Shown here: positions 41,352-49,524 of the stretch, piece by piece
How positions within the stretch are numbered: the stretch's first letter is position 1
Layout of the letters: each line of letters opens with the position of its first letter
Source: Bacillus sp. KH172YL63
GTDB lineage: Bacteria > Bacillota > Bacilli > Bacillales > Bacillaceae_B
Length of the DNA: 64,000 nt
Reading direction: 5' to 3'
NCBI RefSeq assembly: GCF_011398925.1
Contig: NZ_AP022842.1
Span: 546,001 to 610,000 of the forward strand
Translations under genes and position numbers: made by a program
The notes under the pieces: model-generated
The model's input: only the letters and a program-made list of their open reading frames with translations
What the model was told of the DNA's origin: nothing
Databases searched by the model: none

Positions 41352-42800
41352 TTATCCTTTATAGTCTTCATCGTACTCAAGATATACAACGTGGGTTTCG
41401 AGGTATTCATTCAGGCCGTGCTTCCCATCTGCTCCGCCGATTCCTGATTGGCCACGGCCGGCATGGAAGCCATTGATCGCTTCGAAGTTTTCACGGTTGA
41501 CGAATGTTTCCCCGTATCTGAGCTCGTTTGCCGCTCTCATGACTTCATGTAGATTGTCACTGAAGATCGACGAAGAAAGCCCGTATTCCGTATCGTTTGC
41601 AAGTTGAATCACTTCGTCAAAATCCTTGTACGTCATGATCGGGAGGACCGGTCCAAAGATTTCCTCCTGGATGATGTCCATATCCTGTTTTACGTCCACA
41701 AGTACGGTAGGCTCAAAGTAAAATCCTTTTTCCACATTGAGCGGCTTGCCGCCTGTCAGGATCTTGGCTCCATTTTCTACTGCTGCGTTCACCATTTCTG
41801 TCATGGTATCCAAGCGGTTTTTGTTCACAAGTGGGCCGATCTCATTGTCACGGTTCGTTGGATCGCCGACTGCTGTATTTCTCATCGCTTCCGTCATTTT
41901 TTCAATGAATTCTTCGGCTACATCTTCGTGGACATATACCCGCTCTGCATTTGTACACGCCTGTCCGGAGTTGGTGATCCGGGACGTTTTGATCTTTTCA
42001 ACGGCAAGATCAATATTGGCATGCTTTGTGACGATCGCCGGTGCTTTTCCTCCAAGCTCCAGATTTACTTTTGTAATTGATTTGGACGCTGCCTCCATCA
42101 CCTTTGAACCTGCAGGGTAACTTCCTGTCATCGACACCATGCGGACTTTCGGATGGCTTGACATCGGATTGCCGATATCAGATCCTTTACCAGTCACGAG
42201 ATTGAACACGCCTTTAGGAAGATCGACTTCGTCTACGATCTTGGCGAATTCACATGCTGTATTCGGGGTGTACTGACTCGGTTTCAGCACAATCGTACAG
42301 CCGGTCACAAGTGCAGGGGCAACCTTTCTTGCAAGGATGAACATCGGGAAGTTCCACGGGACGATTCCCGAAACGACACCGATCGGTTTTTTATATACCA
42401 GGATGTTTTCGTTGGAGCGTTCGCTTTCAAGGATTTCCCCTTCATAGCGGAGTGCCCAGCCGGCCATATAGCGGAAATACTCAATGGCAAGGTCGACCTC
42501 TCCCTCTGAGGCATCGAGGGTCTTCCCGTTTTCTTCCGTCAGCATGTGTACAAACTGATCCCGGCGTTCTTCCAACTTGTCTGCGATACGGTATAAATAA
42601 GAGGCACGTTCCTTTGAAGGCACTTTGCTCCAGGAAAGGAAGGCCGTATGAGCTGCATCGACTGCATGATTGACATCCTCTTCCGTCCCCAGCTGAATGG
42701 ACGAAATTGTCTCCTCATTCGCAGGATTGATCACATCCCACGTTTCGTTCGACGTACTGTTTACAAACTCTCCATTAATATACAACTGATACTTCTGCAC
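41352..42800 (-). CDS. aldA: NAD-dependent aldehyde dehydrogenase, AldA-like (lactaldehyde/glycolaldehyde)
   Basis: A 482-aa aldehyde dehydrogenase with VPWNFP (Asn150), ELGG (Glu248) and the catalytic Cys282 in NSGQACTNAERV. The C-terminal stretch FVNRENFEAINGFHAGRGQS followed by GIGGADGKHGL is characteristic of E. coli AldA, which oxidises lactaldehyde and glycolaldehyde to lactate and glycolate. Substrate is inferred from that resemblance. The start is GTG at 42800, with AGGAGG 8 bases upstream. It is monocistronic; the gap to the next gene holds an inverted pair of GGTCCGTCCC repeats. Confidence 0.87.
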   Translation of the reverse strand: MQKYQLYINGEFVNSTSNETWDVINPANEETISSIQLGTEEDVNHAVDAAHTAFLSWSKVPSKERASYLYRIADKLEERRDQFVHMLTEENGKTLDASEGEVDLAIEYFRYMAGWALRYEGEILESERSNENILVYKKPIGVVSGIVPWNFPMFILARKVAPALVTGCTIVLKPSQYTPNTACEFAKIVDEVDLPKGVFNLVTGKGSDIGNPMSSHPKVRMVSMTGSYPAGSKVMEAASKSITKVNLELGGKAPAIVTKHANIDLAVEKIKTSRITNSGQACTNAERVYVHEDVAEEFIEKMTEAMRNTAVGDPTNRDNEIGPLVNKNRLDTMTEMVNAAVENGAKILTGGKPLNVEKGFYFEPTVLVDVKQDMDIIQEEIFGPVLPIMTYKDFDEVIQLANDTEYGLSSSIFSDNLHEVMRAANELRYGETFVNRENFEAINGFHAGRGQSGIGGADGKHGLNEYLETHVVYLEYDEDYKG

Positions 42801-42906
42801 AAATGACTCCTCCTCTATAAATCTGTTTCTTCATCTATCATCTACTCTTCCCGCAGAAGGGGGAGAAGTAAACCTGAGGATGTGCAGACGAAGGGACAAA
42901 GATAAA

Positions 42907-42980
42907 GGGACGGACCTCCCTTTCCGGCACCTGAATGTTGATATGACAGGATTTCGGTCTGGAAATGGAGGTCCGTCCCT
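42907..42980. repeat. Inverted pair of GGTCCGTCCC repeats with a 46-bp loop
   Basis: GGGACGGACCTCCC (42907-42920) and GGAGGTCCGTCCCT (42967-42980) are inverted, and the pairing extends into CTTTCC/GGAAAT. This is the widest pair in the window. It ends 11 bases before the stop codon of the reductase gene on the minus strand. Confidence 0.75.
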
Positions 42981-42991
42981 CAAAAAGAGAC

Positions 42992-44014
42992 TCAGCTGTT
43001 TGGGTCGGCGATTTTGACGAGTTGTTTGCCGATGTTTTTTCCTTGGAAGAGGCCGAGGAAGGCGTCGGTTACGTTTTCCAGGCCTTCTGTGATCGTTTCT
43101 TCGTATTGAAGCTTCCCTTCGGAGAGCCATTGGCCGAGTGCGGTCGCGCCTTCTTTGAAGCGGTCGCTGTAATCGTTGACAACGAAGCCTTTCATGAGTG
43201 CGCTTGATTTAATCAATCTCGTTTGAACGCGGGGACCGAGGTCACGGTCGGTCTTGTTATAGGAAGAGATCGCCCCGCACACTGGAATGCGTGCATGTTT
43301 ATTTAGTAAACTAAGGGCAGCGTCCCCGATTTCGCCTCCGACGTTTTCGAAGTACACATCGATGCCGTCCGGGCATGCTTCTTTTAGTGCAGCGTAAATA
43401 TTATCGGTCGTTTTATAGTTGATTCCTTTGTCGAAGCCGAGTGTATCTGTCAGGTAGTTGACTTTTTCATCAGATCCTGCAATCCCGACGACCCGGGCAC
43501 CTTTGATTTTGGCGATCTGACCAACGACGGAACCAACTGCACCGGCAGCTCCGGACACGACAACCGTTTCGCCTTCTTTCGGCTGACCAATGTCGATCAG
43601 GCCGAAATAAGCCGTCAATCCGGTCATACCGAGGATGCTTAAGTGGGTCGAGATCGGCGCGACATTTGGATCGATGGAACGGACTTCTTTTTCATTCGCG
43701 ACAGCATATTCCTGCCAAGGCAGCATGCCGACGACAAAGTCCCCTTTTTTAAATAGATCTGATCGTGATTCTACGATTTCACCTACAGCTCCTCCTGCCA
43801 GCGCTTCGTTTAATTGAAAAGGAGCGACATAGGATTTCGCGTCAGACATCCTTCCCCGCATATAAGGGTCCACTGATAGATACAAGGTCTTCACCAGCAC
43901 TTCACCGTCGGACGGCTTTGGCACCTCGATCTCCTTGTAAAGGAAGTCCTCTTTTACAGGCATTCCTTCAGGACGGGATATCAATTGGATTTGTTGCTGT
44001 TTTTCAGGTAGCAT
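42992..44014 (-). CDS. NADP-dependent MDR oxidoreductase (YfmJ/CurA-like)
   Basis: A 340-aa zinc-independent medium-chain reductase. The N-terminal substrate domain includes LYLSVDPYMRGRMSDAKSY, typical of the leukotriene B4 dehydrogenase/CurA/YfmJ group, and the Rossmann domain has VVVSGAAGAVGSVVGQIAK (residues 150-168) and YFENVGGE. These enzymes reduce the double bond of enones with NADPH. B. subtilis YfmJ is 339 aa. AAAGGAGG precedes the ATG. The physiological substrate is not evident. Confidence 0.88.
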   Translation of the reverse strand: MLPEKQQQIQLISRPEGMPVKEDFLYKEIEVPKPSDGEVLVKTLYLSVDPYMRGRMSDAKSYVAPFQLNEALAGGAVGEIVESRSDLFKKGDFVVGMLPWQEYAVANEKEVRSIDPNVAPISTHLSILGMTGLTAYFGLIDIGQPKEGETVVVSGAAGAVGSVVGQIAKIKGARVVGIAGSDEKVNYLTDTLGFDKGINYKTTDNIYAALKEACPDGIDVYFENVGGEIGDAALSLLNKHARIPVCGAISSYNKTDRDLGPRVQTRLIKSSALMKGFVVNDYSDRFKEGATALGQWLSEGKLQYEETITEGLENVTDAFLGLFQGKNIGKQLVKIADPNS

Positions 44015-44123
44015 AGTTGTTCCTCCTTTTTATTTAACTAACTTAATATTTTCGGTTACTTGAAACTTATCACAAGACGCTTGATCTTCACAAAGAATTG
44101 AACTTGGTAAAGGAGTGGGAGTG

Positions 44124-45032
44124 ATGGCAAACGTATGGGATGCAGAATTGACAGTGAATGCCCATCAGGCTGCGGAATGGATTACGGCTCAATTTCCAGA
44201 GCTTGCACCAGTCAAGGCCGACATCATTGATTATGGCTTTGATAATACAGTCGTGAACGTAAACAGGGACTGGATCTTTCGTTTTCCAAGAAGAGAGGTT
44301 GCGGTTGGGCTGATTGAAACAGAGGGAAAGCTTCTGCCTCTTCTAGGATGTCGCAATCTTGGTCTGCAGATACCGGTTCCTGTTTTTCACGGGAAGCCGT
44401 TCTCTCAGTATCGGTGGCCTTTTCTTGGATACCGACTTGTGGAAGGGATGATCCCGTCCAAGGCACAAAAGGTTAACCGGACGGACTCAGCACCGGGTTT
44501 GGCCAAGTTTCTTAAGAGGCTGCACGGAACAAACGTGACGGAAGCGAAGCAGCTCGGTGTCCCCGATGATGAACTGGAGCGTTTGAATGTGGAAAAACGT
44601 CTTCCGGTCCTGGAGAGGAACATCCGGGAAGTGAAAGCGCTCAAACTCTTTCATCAGTCGGAAAATTTGGAGCGGTATCTTCATCGGCTGCCTCAGGGTT
44701 CCCTGCCTCGAGAACCTGTATTGGTTCATGGCGATCTTCATTTTAAAAATATTATCGTGAACAGGGAAGGGGTCCTATCCGGGGTGATCGATTGGGGAGA
44801 TGTGCACATTGGCCACCGGGCTGTGGATCTCAATTTGATTTTCAGTTTCCTTGATGGGGCTGGCCGCAAGGTATTTTTCGAAGAGTACGGGGAAATCGAT
44901 CCGCTCGAGCTTGAATACGCCAGATTTAAAGCCATCTACACAAACGTCGTGCTGCTTCTGTATGGCTATCATGAAAATCAAACACATACCGTTGCGGAAG
45001 CCCGGAAAAGCCTGGAGCTTGCCCTCACATGA
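44124..45032 (+). CDS. Aminoglycoside phosphotransferase-family kinase
   Basis: A 302-aa APH-type kinase. The catalytic loop is VHGDLHFKNIIV (residues 206-217 approx.) and the metal-binding motif is GVIDWGDVHIG. The N-terminal lobe contains VVNVNRDWIFRFPRRE. The family phosphorylates aminoglycosides, macrolides, choline or other small molecules; in chromosomes of Bacillaceae the substrate is usually unknown, so resistance should not be assumed. The start at 44124 is 8 bases after AGGAG; GTG at 44115 overlaps that site. Confidence 0.82.
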   Translation: MANVWDAELTVNAHQAAEWITAQFPELAPVKADIIDYGFDNTVVNVNRDWIFRFPRREVAVGLIETEGKLLPLLGCRNLGLQIPVPVFHGKPFSQYRWPFLGYRLVEGMIPSKAQKVNRTDSAPGLAKFLKRLHGTNVTEAKQLGVPDDELERLNVEKRLPVLERNIREVKALKLFHQSENLERYLHRLPQGSLPREPVLVHGDLHFKNIIVNREGVLSGVIDWGDVHIGHRAVDLNLIFSFLDGAGRKVFFEEYGEIDPLELEYARFKAIYTNVVLLLYGYHENQTHTVAEARKSLELALT

Positions 45033-45034
45033 AG

Positions 45035-45072
45035 AAAGCGGGATCGACTGCAGCGTCGATCCCGCTTATTTT
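45035..45072. terminator. Bidirectional terminator
   Basis: AAGCGGGATCGAC and GTCGATCCCGCTT form a 13-bp stem with a 5-base loop between the convergent kinase and redoxin genes. Confidence 0.88.
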
Positions 45073-45574
45073 ACTTCACGTTCTTTTGGATATATTTCAC
45101 GATCTTTCTTAGTTCATTGGCATGCGGACGGCCGAACGGGCTCGTTTGTCTTTGCTGATACATCGCCTCTCCCTTTTCGTTGATGAGGAAGTAAGCCGGC
45201 TCCCCGTGCTGTCCATGATCTTCATAAGGGGCGTCTTCTCCGTGATAATAAACCTCGTATGCTTTGATGGCTTCCAGGTTTTCATCAGATAAAATCGGGA
45301 AAGTGAGGTCTTCTTTGTCCGCGAATTCCTGTAAGTTTTCCAACTTATCACTGGAAATCGTCAACAGGTGGACATTGTGCTTCTCGAAATATTCCTTATT
45401 TGCCTGAAGTTCCCGCAATTCTTCCTGACAGACCGGACACCATGATCCCCTGAAAAAGACAAGAAGATGCCAAGCATTATGTTCTTTTTGATGCTCCTCA
45501 AACGAGAACGTCTCACCAGAAACTGCAGGGAGCGTGAAATTTGGTACCGTATCTTTTAATTGAAAAGTTGCCAT
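45071..45574 (-). CDS. AhpC/TSA-type redoxin with CPVC motif
   Basis: A 167-aa thioredoxin-fold protein. FFRGSWCPVCQEEL places Cys46 and Cys49 at the N-terminus of the active-site helix, as in peroxiredoxin-like redoxins. There is no signal peptide, so it acts in the cytosol, probably reducing peroxides or disulfides. A surface segment is rich in His and acidic residues (YYHGEDAPYEDHGQHGEP). AGGAGG precedes the ATG. Monocistronic. Confidence 0.85.
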   Translation of the reverse strand: MATFQLKDTVPNFTLPAVSGETFSFEEHQKEHNAWHLLVFFRGSWCPVCQEELRELQANKEYFEKHNVHLLTISSDKLENLQEFADKEDLTFPILSDENLEAIKAYEVYYHGEDAPYEDHGQHGEPAYFLINEKGEAMYQQRQTSPFGRPHANELRKIVKYIQKNVK

Positions 45575-45744
45575 TCTTCATTCCTCCTAAACGAATTTTC
45601 TGTGAACTGGGCATTGGGACAAACCTTCCGGCAGCAGTGTGCATACCGTATAGTAATTTATTTTTCCTACATAGGGTGTAATTCCCGTTGTGGAAGAAAT
45701 AAAACGTACGAACTGCAGAGAAGTTCAAAGGAGACGAAGATTCC

Positions 45745-46062
45745 ATGAGAAAAAACTGTGATTCTCCATCATTATGCATATTTCCCGAATACAGATGGTG
45801 CGGACCGGGATGCAGCGGACCCGGTGCGCCCGTCAATTCAGTCGATGCCGCATGCCAGGCCCATGACCTGTGTTATGAACGATACGGTCCCACATGCGCA
45901 TGCGACCAAATGTTTCTGAAAAAACTCAGAAATGAAATCAATCCCCATACCCGGCAAGGCCGCCACGCCTTCCTCTTCTACCAGTACATGAAGCTTCAGA
46001 CCGGCGTGAAATGTAGCAGGACAAGATGTAGCAGGGACAGATGCAGGGGCTCTTGGATCTGA
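45745..46062 (+). CDS. Phospholipase A2-like small cysteine-rich protein
   Basis: A 105-aa protein with CGPGCSGPGAPVNSVDAACQ followed by AHDLCYERYG, the calcium-loop-like GxG region and the His40-Asp41 pair of secretory phospholipase A2 and parvovirus VP1 PLA2 domains. At least ten Cys could form disulfides. No clear signal peptide is visible, so location is uncertain; spore-associated PLA2-like proteins are one possibility. The C-terminus (KCSRTRCSRDRCRG) is basic and Cys-rich. AAAGGAGACG lies 10-11 bases before the ATG. Activity is inferred. Confidence 0.75.
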   Translation: MRKNCDSPSLCIFPEYRWCGPGCSGPGAPVNSVDAACQAHDLCYERYGPTCACDQMFLKKLRNEINPHTRQGRHAFLFYQYMKLQTGVKCSRTRCSRDRCRGSWI

Positions 46063-46085
46063 AGCGTTGTTTGTGGAGGAAGAAG

Positions 46086-46135
46086 AAGGTCCGTCCCTCA
46101 AATGAAGATACTCTTTGAGGGACGGACCTTTATAT
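46086..46135. terminator. Perfect inverted pair of GGTCCGTCCC repeats
   Basis: AAGGTCCGTCCCTCAAA (46086-46102) and TTTGAGGGACGGACCTT (46114-46130) are perfectly complementary over 17 bp with an 11-base loop, followed by TATAT. It is the most perfect copy in the window and probably terminates the PLA2-like gene. Confidence 0.8.
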
Positions 46136-46200
46136 CGTATTCAAGGTAGCGTCTTGCACCGTCCTTGTCTGATGACTGTTGGTAAAAGATACGAAAAGCA

Positions 46201-46257
46201 TCAAACTAAGTCCCCAAGCCCCTCCAAATCTGACAGTCGAGCGCGAAATGTCTTCAT
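46201..46257 (-). CDS. Possible 18-aa peptide, or frameshifted small gene
   Basis: On the minus strand AAAGGAG lies 7 bases before an ATG encoding MKTFRARLSDLEGLGDLV. A one-base shift near the start would instead open ISRSTVRFGGAWGLSLMLFV and continue to a stop at about 46134, a typical small membrane protein shape. Either a genuine tiny peptide or a small gene broken by a frameshift is possible. It lies in the 489-bp interval 46063-46551 between the terminator pair and array 5. Confidence 0.3.
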   Translation of the reverse strand: MKTFRARLSDLEGLGDLV

Positions 46258-46382
46258 GGGATCACTCCTTTCACATTTGATTTTATGAGTTTGGTGGGGG
46301 AACATGACGGGAATGTGTGAATCAAGGATGAAACCGTGGGAACGGTATGGTAAAATAAGGGAGACAGCTTTGGTCAGGAAGT

Positions 46383-46497
46383 GAATTGCGTCTTTTTTTA
46401 AGTTATTGCGTCGTTTTCAAGCATATTTGCGTCATTTTTTATGTAATTGCGTCGTTTTCAAAAGTAATTGCGTCTCAATCATAGTTATTTGCGTTTT
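46383..46497. repeat. 20-21-bp-period array 5 (word AATTGCGTC, six units)
   Basis: The GCG of each word is at 46388, 46408, 46429, 46449, 46470 and 46491, spacing 20, 21, 20, 21 and 21 bp. Words read ATTGCGTC or TTTGCGTC. The reverse complement, GACGCAAT, shares GACGCA with array 2. A G-poor stretch (AAATCAAAACAACAAACCAA) lies between the array and the ribosome site of the 5-FTHF cyclo-ligase-like gene. Confidence 0.85.
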
Positions 46498-46551
46498 TAT
46501 ACATATTATGGAAATCAAAACAACAAACCAACCCCAAAGGAGGTCTCCAAA

Positions 46552-47274
46552 ATGACCAACAAAGATGAAATCAGGCACAAAGTGTGGAATACACTGACAG
46601 AAAAGAAGCTTGGAAGATTTCCTTTTCCCCTGGTCGGCAGGATCCCGAATGTCAAGGGGGCAGAGAAAGCTGCTTCATTTGTACAGAGCATGGATATCTA
46701 CAAAGAAGCAAGCGTGGTGAAAGTCAATCCAGATGCACCACAGCTGCCCCTTCGTGCGGCAGTCATCAAAGATGGGAAAACGTTGCTGATTCCAACCCCT
46801 CGCCTGAAGGATGGGTTCGTCATGATCAAGCCGGAGTGGGTCCCTCATGGGGAGGAGAGAAAGGCAGCGAGCATCAAGCATATGAATACATATGGAAAAG
46901 TCGTGCCCTTGACCGATATTCCTGGAATCGACCTCATCGTAGTAGGATCTGTCGCCATCCACGCTGACGGCAGAAGACTCGGAAAAGGAGCGGGATACGC
47001 CGATCGTGAATATGCAATCCTTAGGGAAATAGGGAATAAGCCGGTTCCCGTCATCACAACGATCAACAGCCAACAGCTGGTAGAGGATGACATCCCGAGG
47101 GACTCCTATGATCTCGCAGTCGACTGGATCATCACGGAAGAAGGCATTACTGAAACCCGCACTCCCTATGAAAAACCACAGGGCATCGAATGGGACCACG
47201 TCACCGAAGAAGAAATGGAAAACATGCCGATCCTAAGAGAATTGAAGGGATTCCATCGAGGGACGGACCTCTGA
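46552..47274 (+). CDS. 5-formyltetrahydrofolate cyclo-ligase-family protein
   Basis: A 240-aa protein of the 5-FTHF cyclo-ligase/MTHFS-domain family. VGSVAIHADGRRLGKGAGYADREYA-type sequence holds the family nucleotide loop RRLGKGAGYADREY, and LPLRAAVIKDGKTLLIPTPR lies before it. Classical cyclo-ligases are about 190 aa; this longer form matches MTHFSD-like proteins of less certain function. AAAGGAGG precedes the ATG. The last codons (RGTDL and stop) are contributed by a GAGGGACGGACCTC repeat at 47258-47271, so the C-terminus may have been altered by repeat insertion. Confidence 0.83.
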   Translation: MTNKDEIRHKVWNTLTEKKLGRFPFPLVGRIPNVKGAEKAASFVQSMDIYKEASVVKVNPDAPQLPLRAAVIKDGKTLLIPTPRLKDGFVMIKPEWVPHGEERKAASIKHMNTYGKVVPLTDIPGIDLIVVGSVAIHADGRRLGKGAGYADREYAILREIGNKPVPVITTINSQQLVEDDIPRDSYDLAVDWIITEEGITETRTPYEKPQGIEWDHVTEEEMENMPILRELKGFHRGTDL

Positions 47275-47330
47275 TTTAATAGAGAGATCCTTGTTACAAG
47301 CGGGTTTGTGGAAATGAAGTGAGGGTTTTG

Positions 47331-47408
47331 GGAGGTCCGTCCCCAAAAACAACGCCTAATACCTCCACAAATCGCGATAGGATAAGCTTTTTGAAAGGTC
47401 CGTCCCCC
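47331..47408. repeat. Two direct copies of the GGTCCGTCCC repeat
   Basis: GGAGGTCCGTCCCC (47331-47344) and AAGGTCCGTCCCCC (47395-47408) lie in the same orientation, inverted relative to the copy at 47258-47271 that ends the preceding gene. Confidence 0.7.
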
Positions 47409-47425
47409 AAAAAAACTCCCCAAAA

Positions 47426-47463
47426 AAATCCATGCAGACCCCAAGTCTGCATGGATTTTTATC
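47426..47463 (+). terminator. Terminator between cyclo-ligase-like and carbonic anhydrase genes
   Basis: AAATCCATGCAGAC and GTCTGCATGGATTT form a 14-bp stem, followed by TTATCTT. Confidence 0.88.
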
Positions 47464-47526
47464 TTACTATCATATTACCTCACTACTACTATTCATTCTT
47501 CCCCTGACACAAATCTGATCCGGTTT

Positions 47527-48084
47527 TTAGTACCCGTCCACAACCAGGTCGAGTTTCCCTGTTTCAGGGCTGATGACGAGTCCGTGAACCGGGATGTTCT
47601 TGTCCATCAGCGGGTGGTTTTTGATCATGTCGACGCTGTGGGCGACGCTTTCCTGGACTGAGTTGAAGCCTTTCAGCCAGTCATGCAGGTCGATGCCTGA
47701 GTAGTTGACGGTGTTGAGTGTTTCGTCTGTGATGCCACGGTCTTTCATTTTGTCGATGATCTGGTTGCTGTTGATGGCGCTCATGCCGCAGTCGTGGTGT
47801 CCGATGACAAGTACTTCGTCAGCTTGAAGTTCGTAGACTGCAACGAGCAGGCTGCGCATGATACTTCCGAAAGGATGGCTCATGATGGCGCCGGCATTTT
47901 TAACGATTTTCACATCGCCATTTTTCATGTTCATGGATTTAGGCAGCAGTTCAACTAAACGAGTATCCATGCAAGTAAGAATCACTAAGCGTTTGTCAGG
48001 GAACTTGGTTGTTCTGTACTCTTCATACGATTGTTCTTGCACAAATTGCTGGTTGTATTCAAGGATGTTCGTTAATAAAGTCAT
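47527..48084 (-). CDS. Beta-class carbonic anhydrase
   Basis: A 185-aa beta-carbonic anhydrase. Zinc ligands are Cys38 in CMDTR (with the Asp40-Arg42 dyad), His96 and Cys99 in GHHDCG. It interconverts carbon dioxide and bicarbonate. The shape matches the short Bacillus YvdA-type enzymes. AGGAGAAG precedes the ATG. It is followed upstream on the minus strand by a PAS protein gene with a 24-base gap, so the two may be cotranscribed. Confidence 0.92.
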   Translation of the reverse strand: MTLLTNILEYNQQFVQEQSYEEYRTTKFPDKRLVILTCMDTRLVELLPKSMNMKNGDVKIVKNAGAIMSHPFGSIMRSLLVAVYELQADEVLVIGHHDCGMSAINSNQIIDKMKDRGITDETLNTVNYSGIDLHDWLKGFNSVQESVAHSVDMIKNHPLMDKNIPVHGLVISPETGKLDLVVDGY

Positions 48085-48108
48085 AGCGTCTTCTCCTATA
48101 CCTAAGTA

Positions 48109-48606
48109 TTATTTCACCGATTGCTGCAGGTGATGTTCAATCTCTTTTATTTTATCCATAACTTCTTGGCGATTCCAATCAGAAGTGTTGGCAAGTTTCA
48201 AATATAATGAAGAAACCTTCGCGAGTACTTCTGTCAAATTCGGTTCTTTCCGGGGGTATGTCGACTTCCCCATCAGATCGAATAAGCCGTTCATCTGCTC
48301 TGAAACTTTTTTGTATTGATCATCTTTCGAAATGAGGGCAACGTGAAAGAGCTGCTGGACCTCTGAAAATCGGTAGTAGATGTCGAAAAGCTCGAAGGAG
48401 TCATTGCTCTTCAGGTTCAGTTCCATTTCACCTTCTCCATGTTTGTGGATGAACCGGGCAAATTTCGGTGAGCTTTCTTCTTCGATGATCCCCATGAAAT
48501 TTTCTCCCGGCTTTAAAAGATCATAGCCTGAATTTGATGCATCTATCAGGTGGAACTGTCTGTCTAACAGTAGATAGGGAATCGGGCACAAATGTAGGTT
48601 TTCCAC
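48109..48606 (-). CDS. PAS-domain-like protein next to the B12 sensor
   Basis: A 165-aa soluble protein. CPIPYLLLDRQFHLIDASNS at residues 7-26 and the following 80 residues read like a PAS fold, and the C-terminal third is helical (about 120-165). No output domain is attached. The start is GTG at 48606, 7 bases after AAAGGAG; the ATG overlapping it is out of frame. It lies 110 bases after the cobalamin-binding protein gene in the same direction, which suggests a shared signalling role; direct interaction is inferred. Confidence 0.7.
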   Translation of the reverse strand: MENLHLCPIPYLLLDRQFHLIDASNSGYDLLKPGENFMGIIEEESSPKFARFIHKHGEGEMELNLKSNDSFELFDIYYRFSEVQQLFHVALISKDDQYKKVSEQMNGLFDLMGKSTYPRKEPNLTEVLAKVSSLYLKLANTSDWNRQEVMDKIKEIEHHLQQSVK

Positions 48607-48716
48607 ATGATCACTCCTTTATTGCAAGGTTATTGGATGTCATTGCCCCAAAAACCCCGTCCCGCAGGTGGGAAAGGTGCCATGTGGATAACATACGTTG
48701 GATTTGGTCGTTCGGC

Positions 48717-49367
48717 TTACCCTTTCAGGGAAACAAACTGTCCTCTGAGGTCGGTCAAATATTCGTTGAGTTCGACTAGGTCGTAGAAAGTTGAAACACT
48801 CGCTTCCTCGAGGAAATCAAGTGTGTAGTTTGATATGAGCCTGCCGCCGACCAGGATTTCGATGTCTGGGTGGTGATGCCTGATTTCACCGACACAGTTT
48901 TTCAAGCGTACGAGCTCGGTGGTCATGCCGATGGAGATGCCGATCACCTGGGGCTGCCATGCATCGATGAAGCTTAATGCGTCTTTAACCGGGACATTGG
49001 AGCCAAGATAACGGGTATTCCATTGCTTTTCTTTAAACACTTCGTTTGCAAGCTCGAGGCCCAGGCTGTGATGCTCACCCTCGATACAGAATAATAAGGC
49101 TTTCGGCTGGTCTTCATAAGCTTCCTGATGGGTGAAGAGGGTGGCGAGCAGATATTTAAGGGTTGCAGTGGCCAAGTGCTCATCTGCAACGGTTATTTGA
49201 TTTTTCTCCCAAAGCTCACCTACTCTGTACATGGATGGCTTGACGACTTTTTCGTAAAAAGTGAAAGAATCCATCTTTGAGTGAATGGAGGAGGCATGCA
49301 ATTCCAGCAGGGCTGGCACGTCCCCGGCGAGAATGGCTTTGGTGAACGTCTTGACGAGCTGATTCAT
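48717..49367 (-). CDS. Stand-alone cobalamin-binding photosensor-like protein
   Basis: A 216-aa protein containing a four-helix cap domain (residues 1-85) and a Rossmann B12-binding domain (87-216). Glu98-x-His100-x-x-Gly103 is the lower-ligand motif (EGEHHSLG). Trp53 and Glu63-His64 give the Wx9EH signature that shields the upper face of adenosylcobalamin in CarH-type photoreceptors. Unlike CarH or LitR there is no MerR DNA-binding domain. It therefore likely signals through a partner, perhaps the adjacent PAS protein. Light sensing is inferred from the signature. Confidence 0.82.
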   Translation of the reverse strand: MNQLVKTFTKAILAGDVPALLELHASSIHSKMDSFTFYEKVVKPSMYRVGELWEKNQITVADEHLATATLKYLLATLFTHQEAYEDQPKALLFCIEGEHHSLGLELANEVFKEKQWNTRYLGSNVPVKDALSFIDAWQPQVIGISIGMTTELVRLKNCVGEIRHHHPDIEILVGGRLISNYTLDFLEEASVSTFYDLVELNEYLTDLRGQFVSLKG

Positions 49368-49524
49368 GTCTCATCACTCCTGAATCGTGAAAATATCACA
49401 TTATATATTCAATTTCGGGTGGTGAAATTCCTGCCAAGGAGGTCAATCAGCGGTTGCTGTTGACTTTCCCTTTATTCTTATTTAATATAACGTCAGTAAC
49501 ACTATATGACGCTCAAATATTGAG

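Noticed and set aside
44124..45032. Aminoglycoside resistance gene
   Set aside because: The kinase motifs are generic for the APH superfamily; nothing in the sequence or context points to drug resistance.
108..46497. The 20-bp arrays as CRISPR arrays
   Set aside because: The conserved word is only 7-14 bp, the unit is 20-21 bp with 6-13-bp linkers, and no cas gene is present. CRISPR repeats and spacers are each about 24-40 bp.
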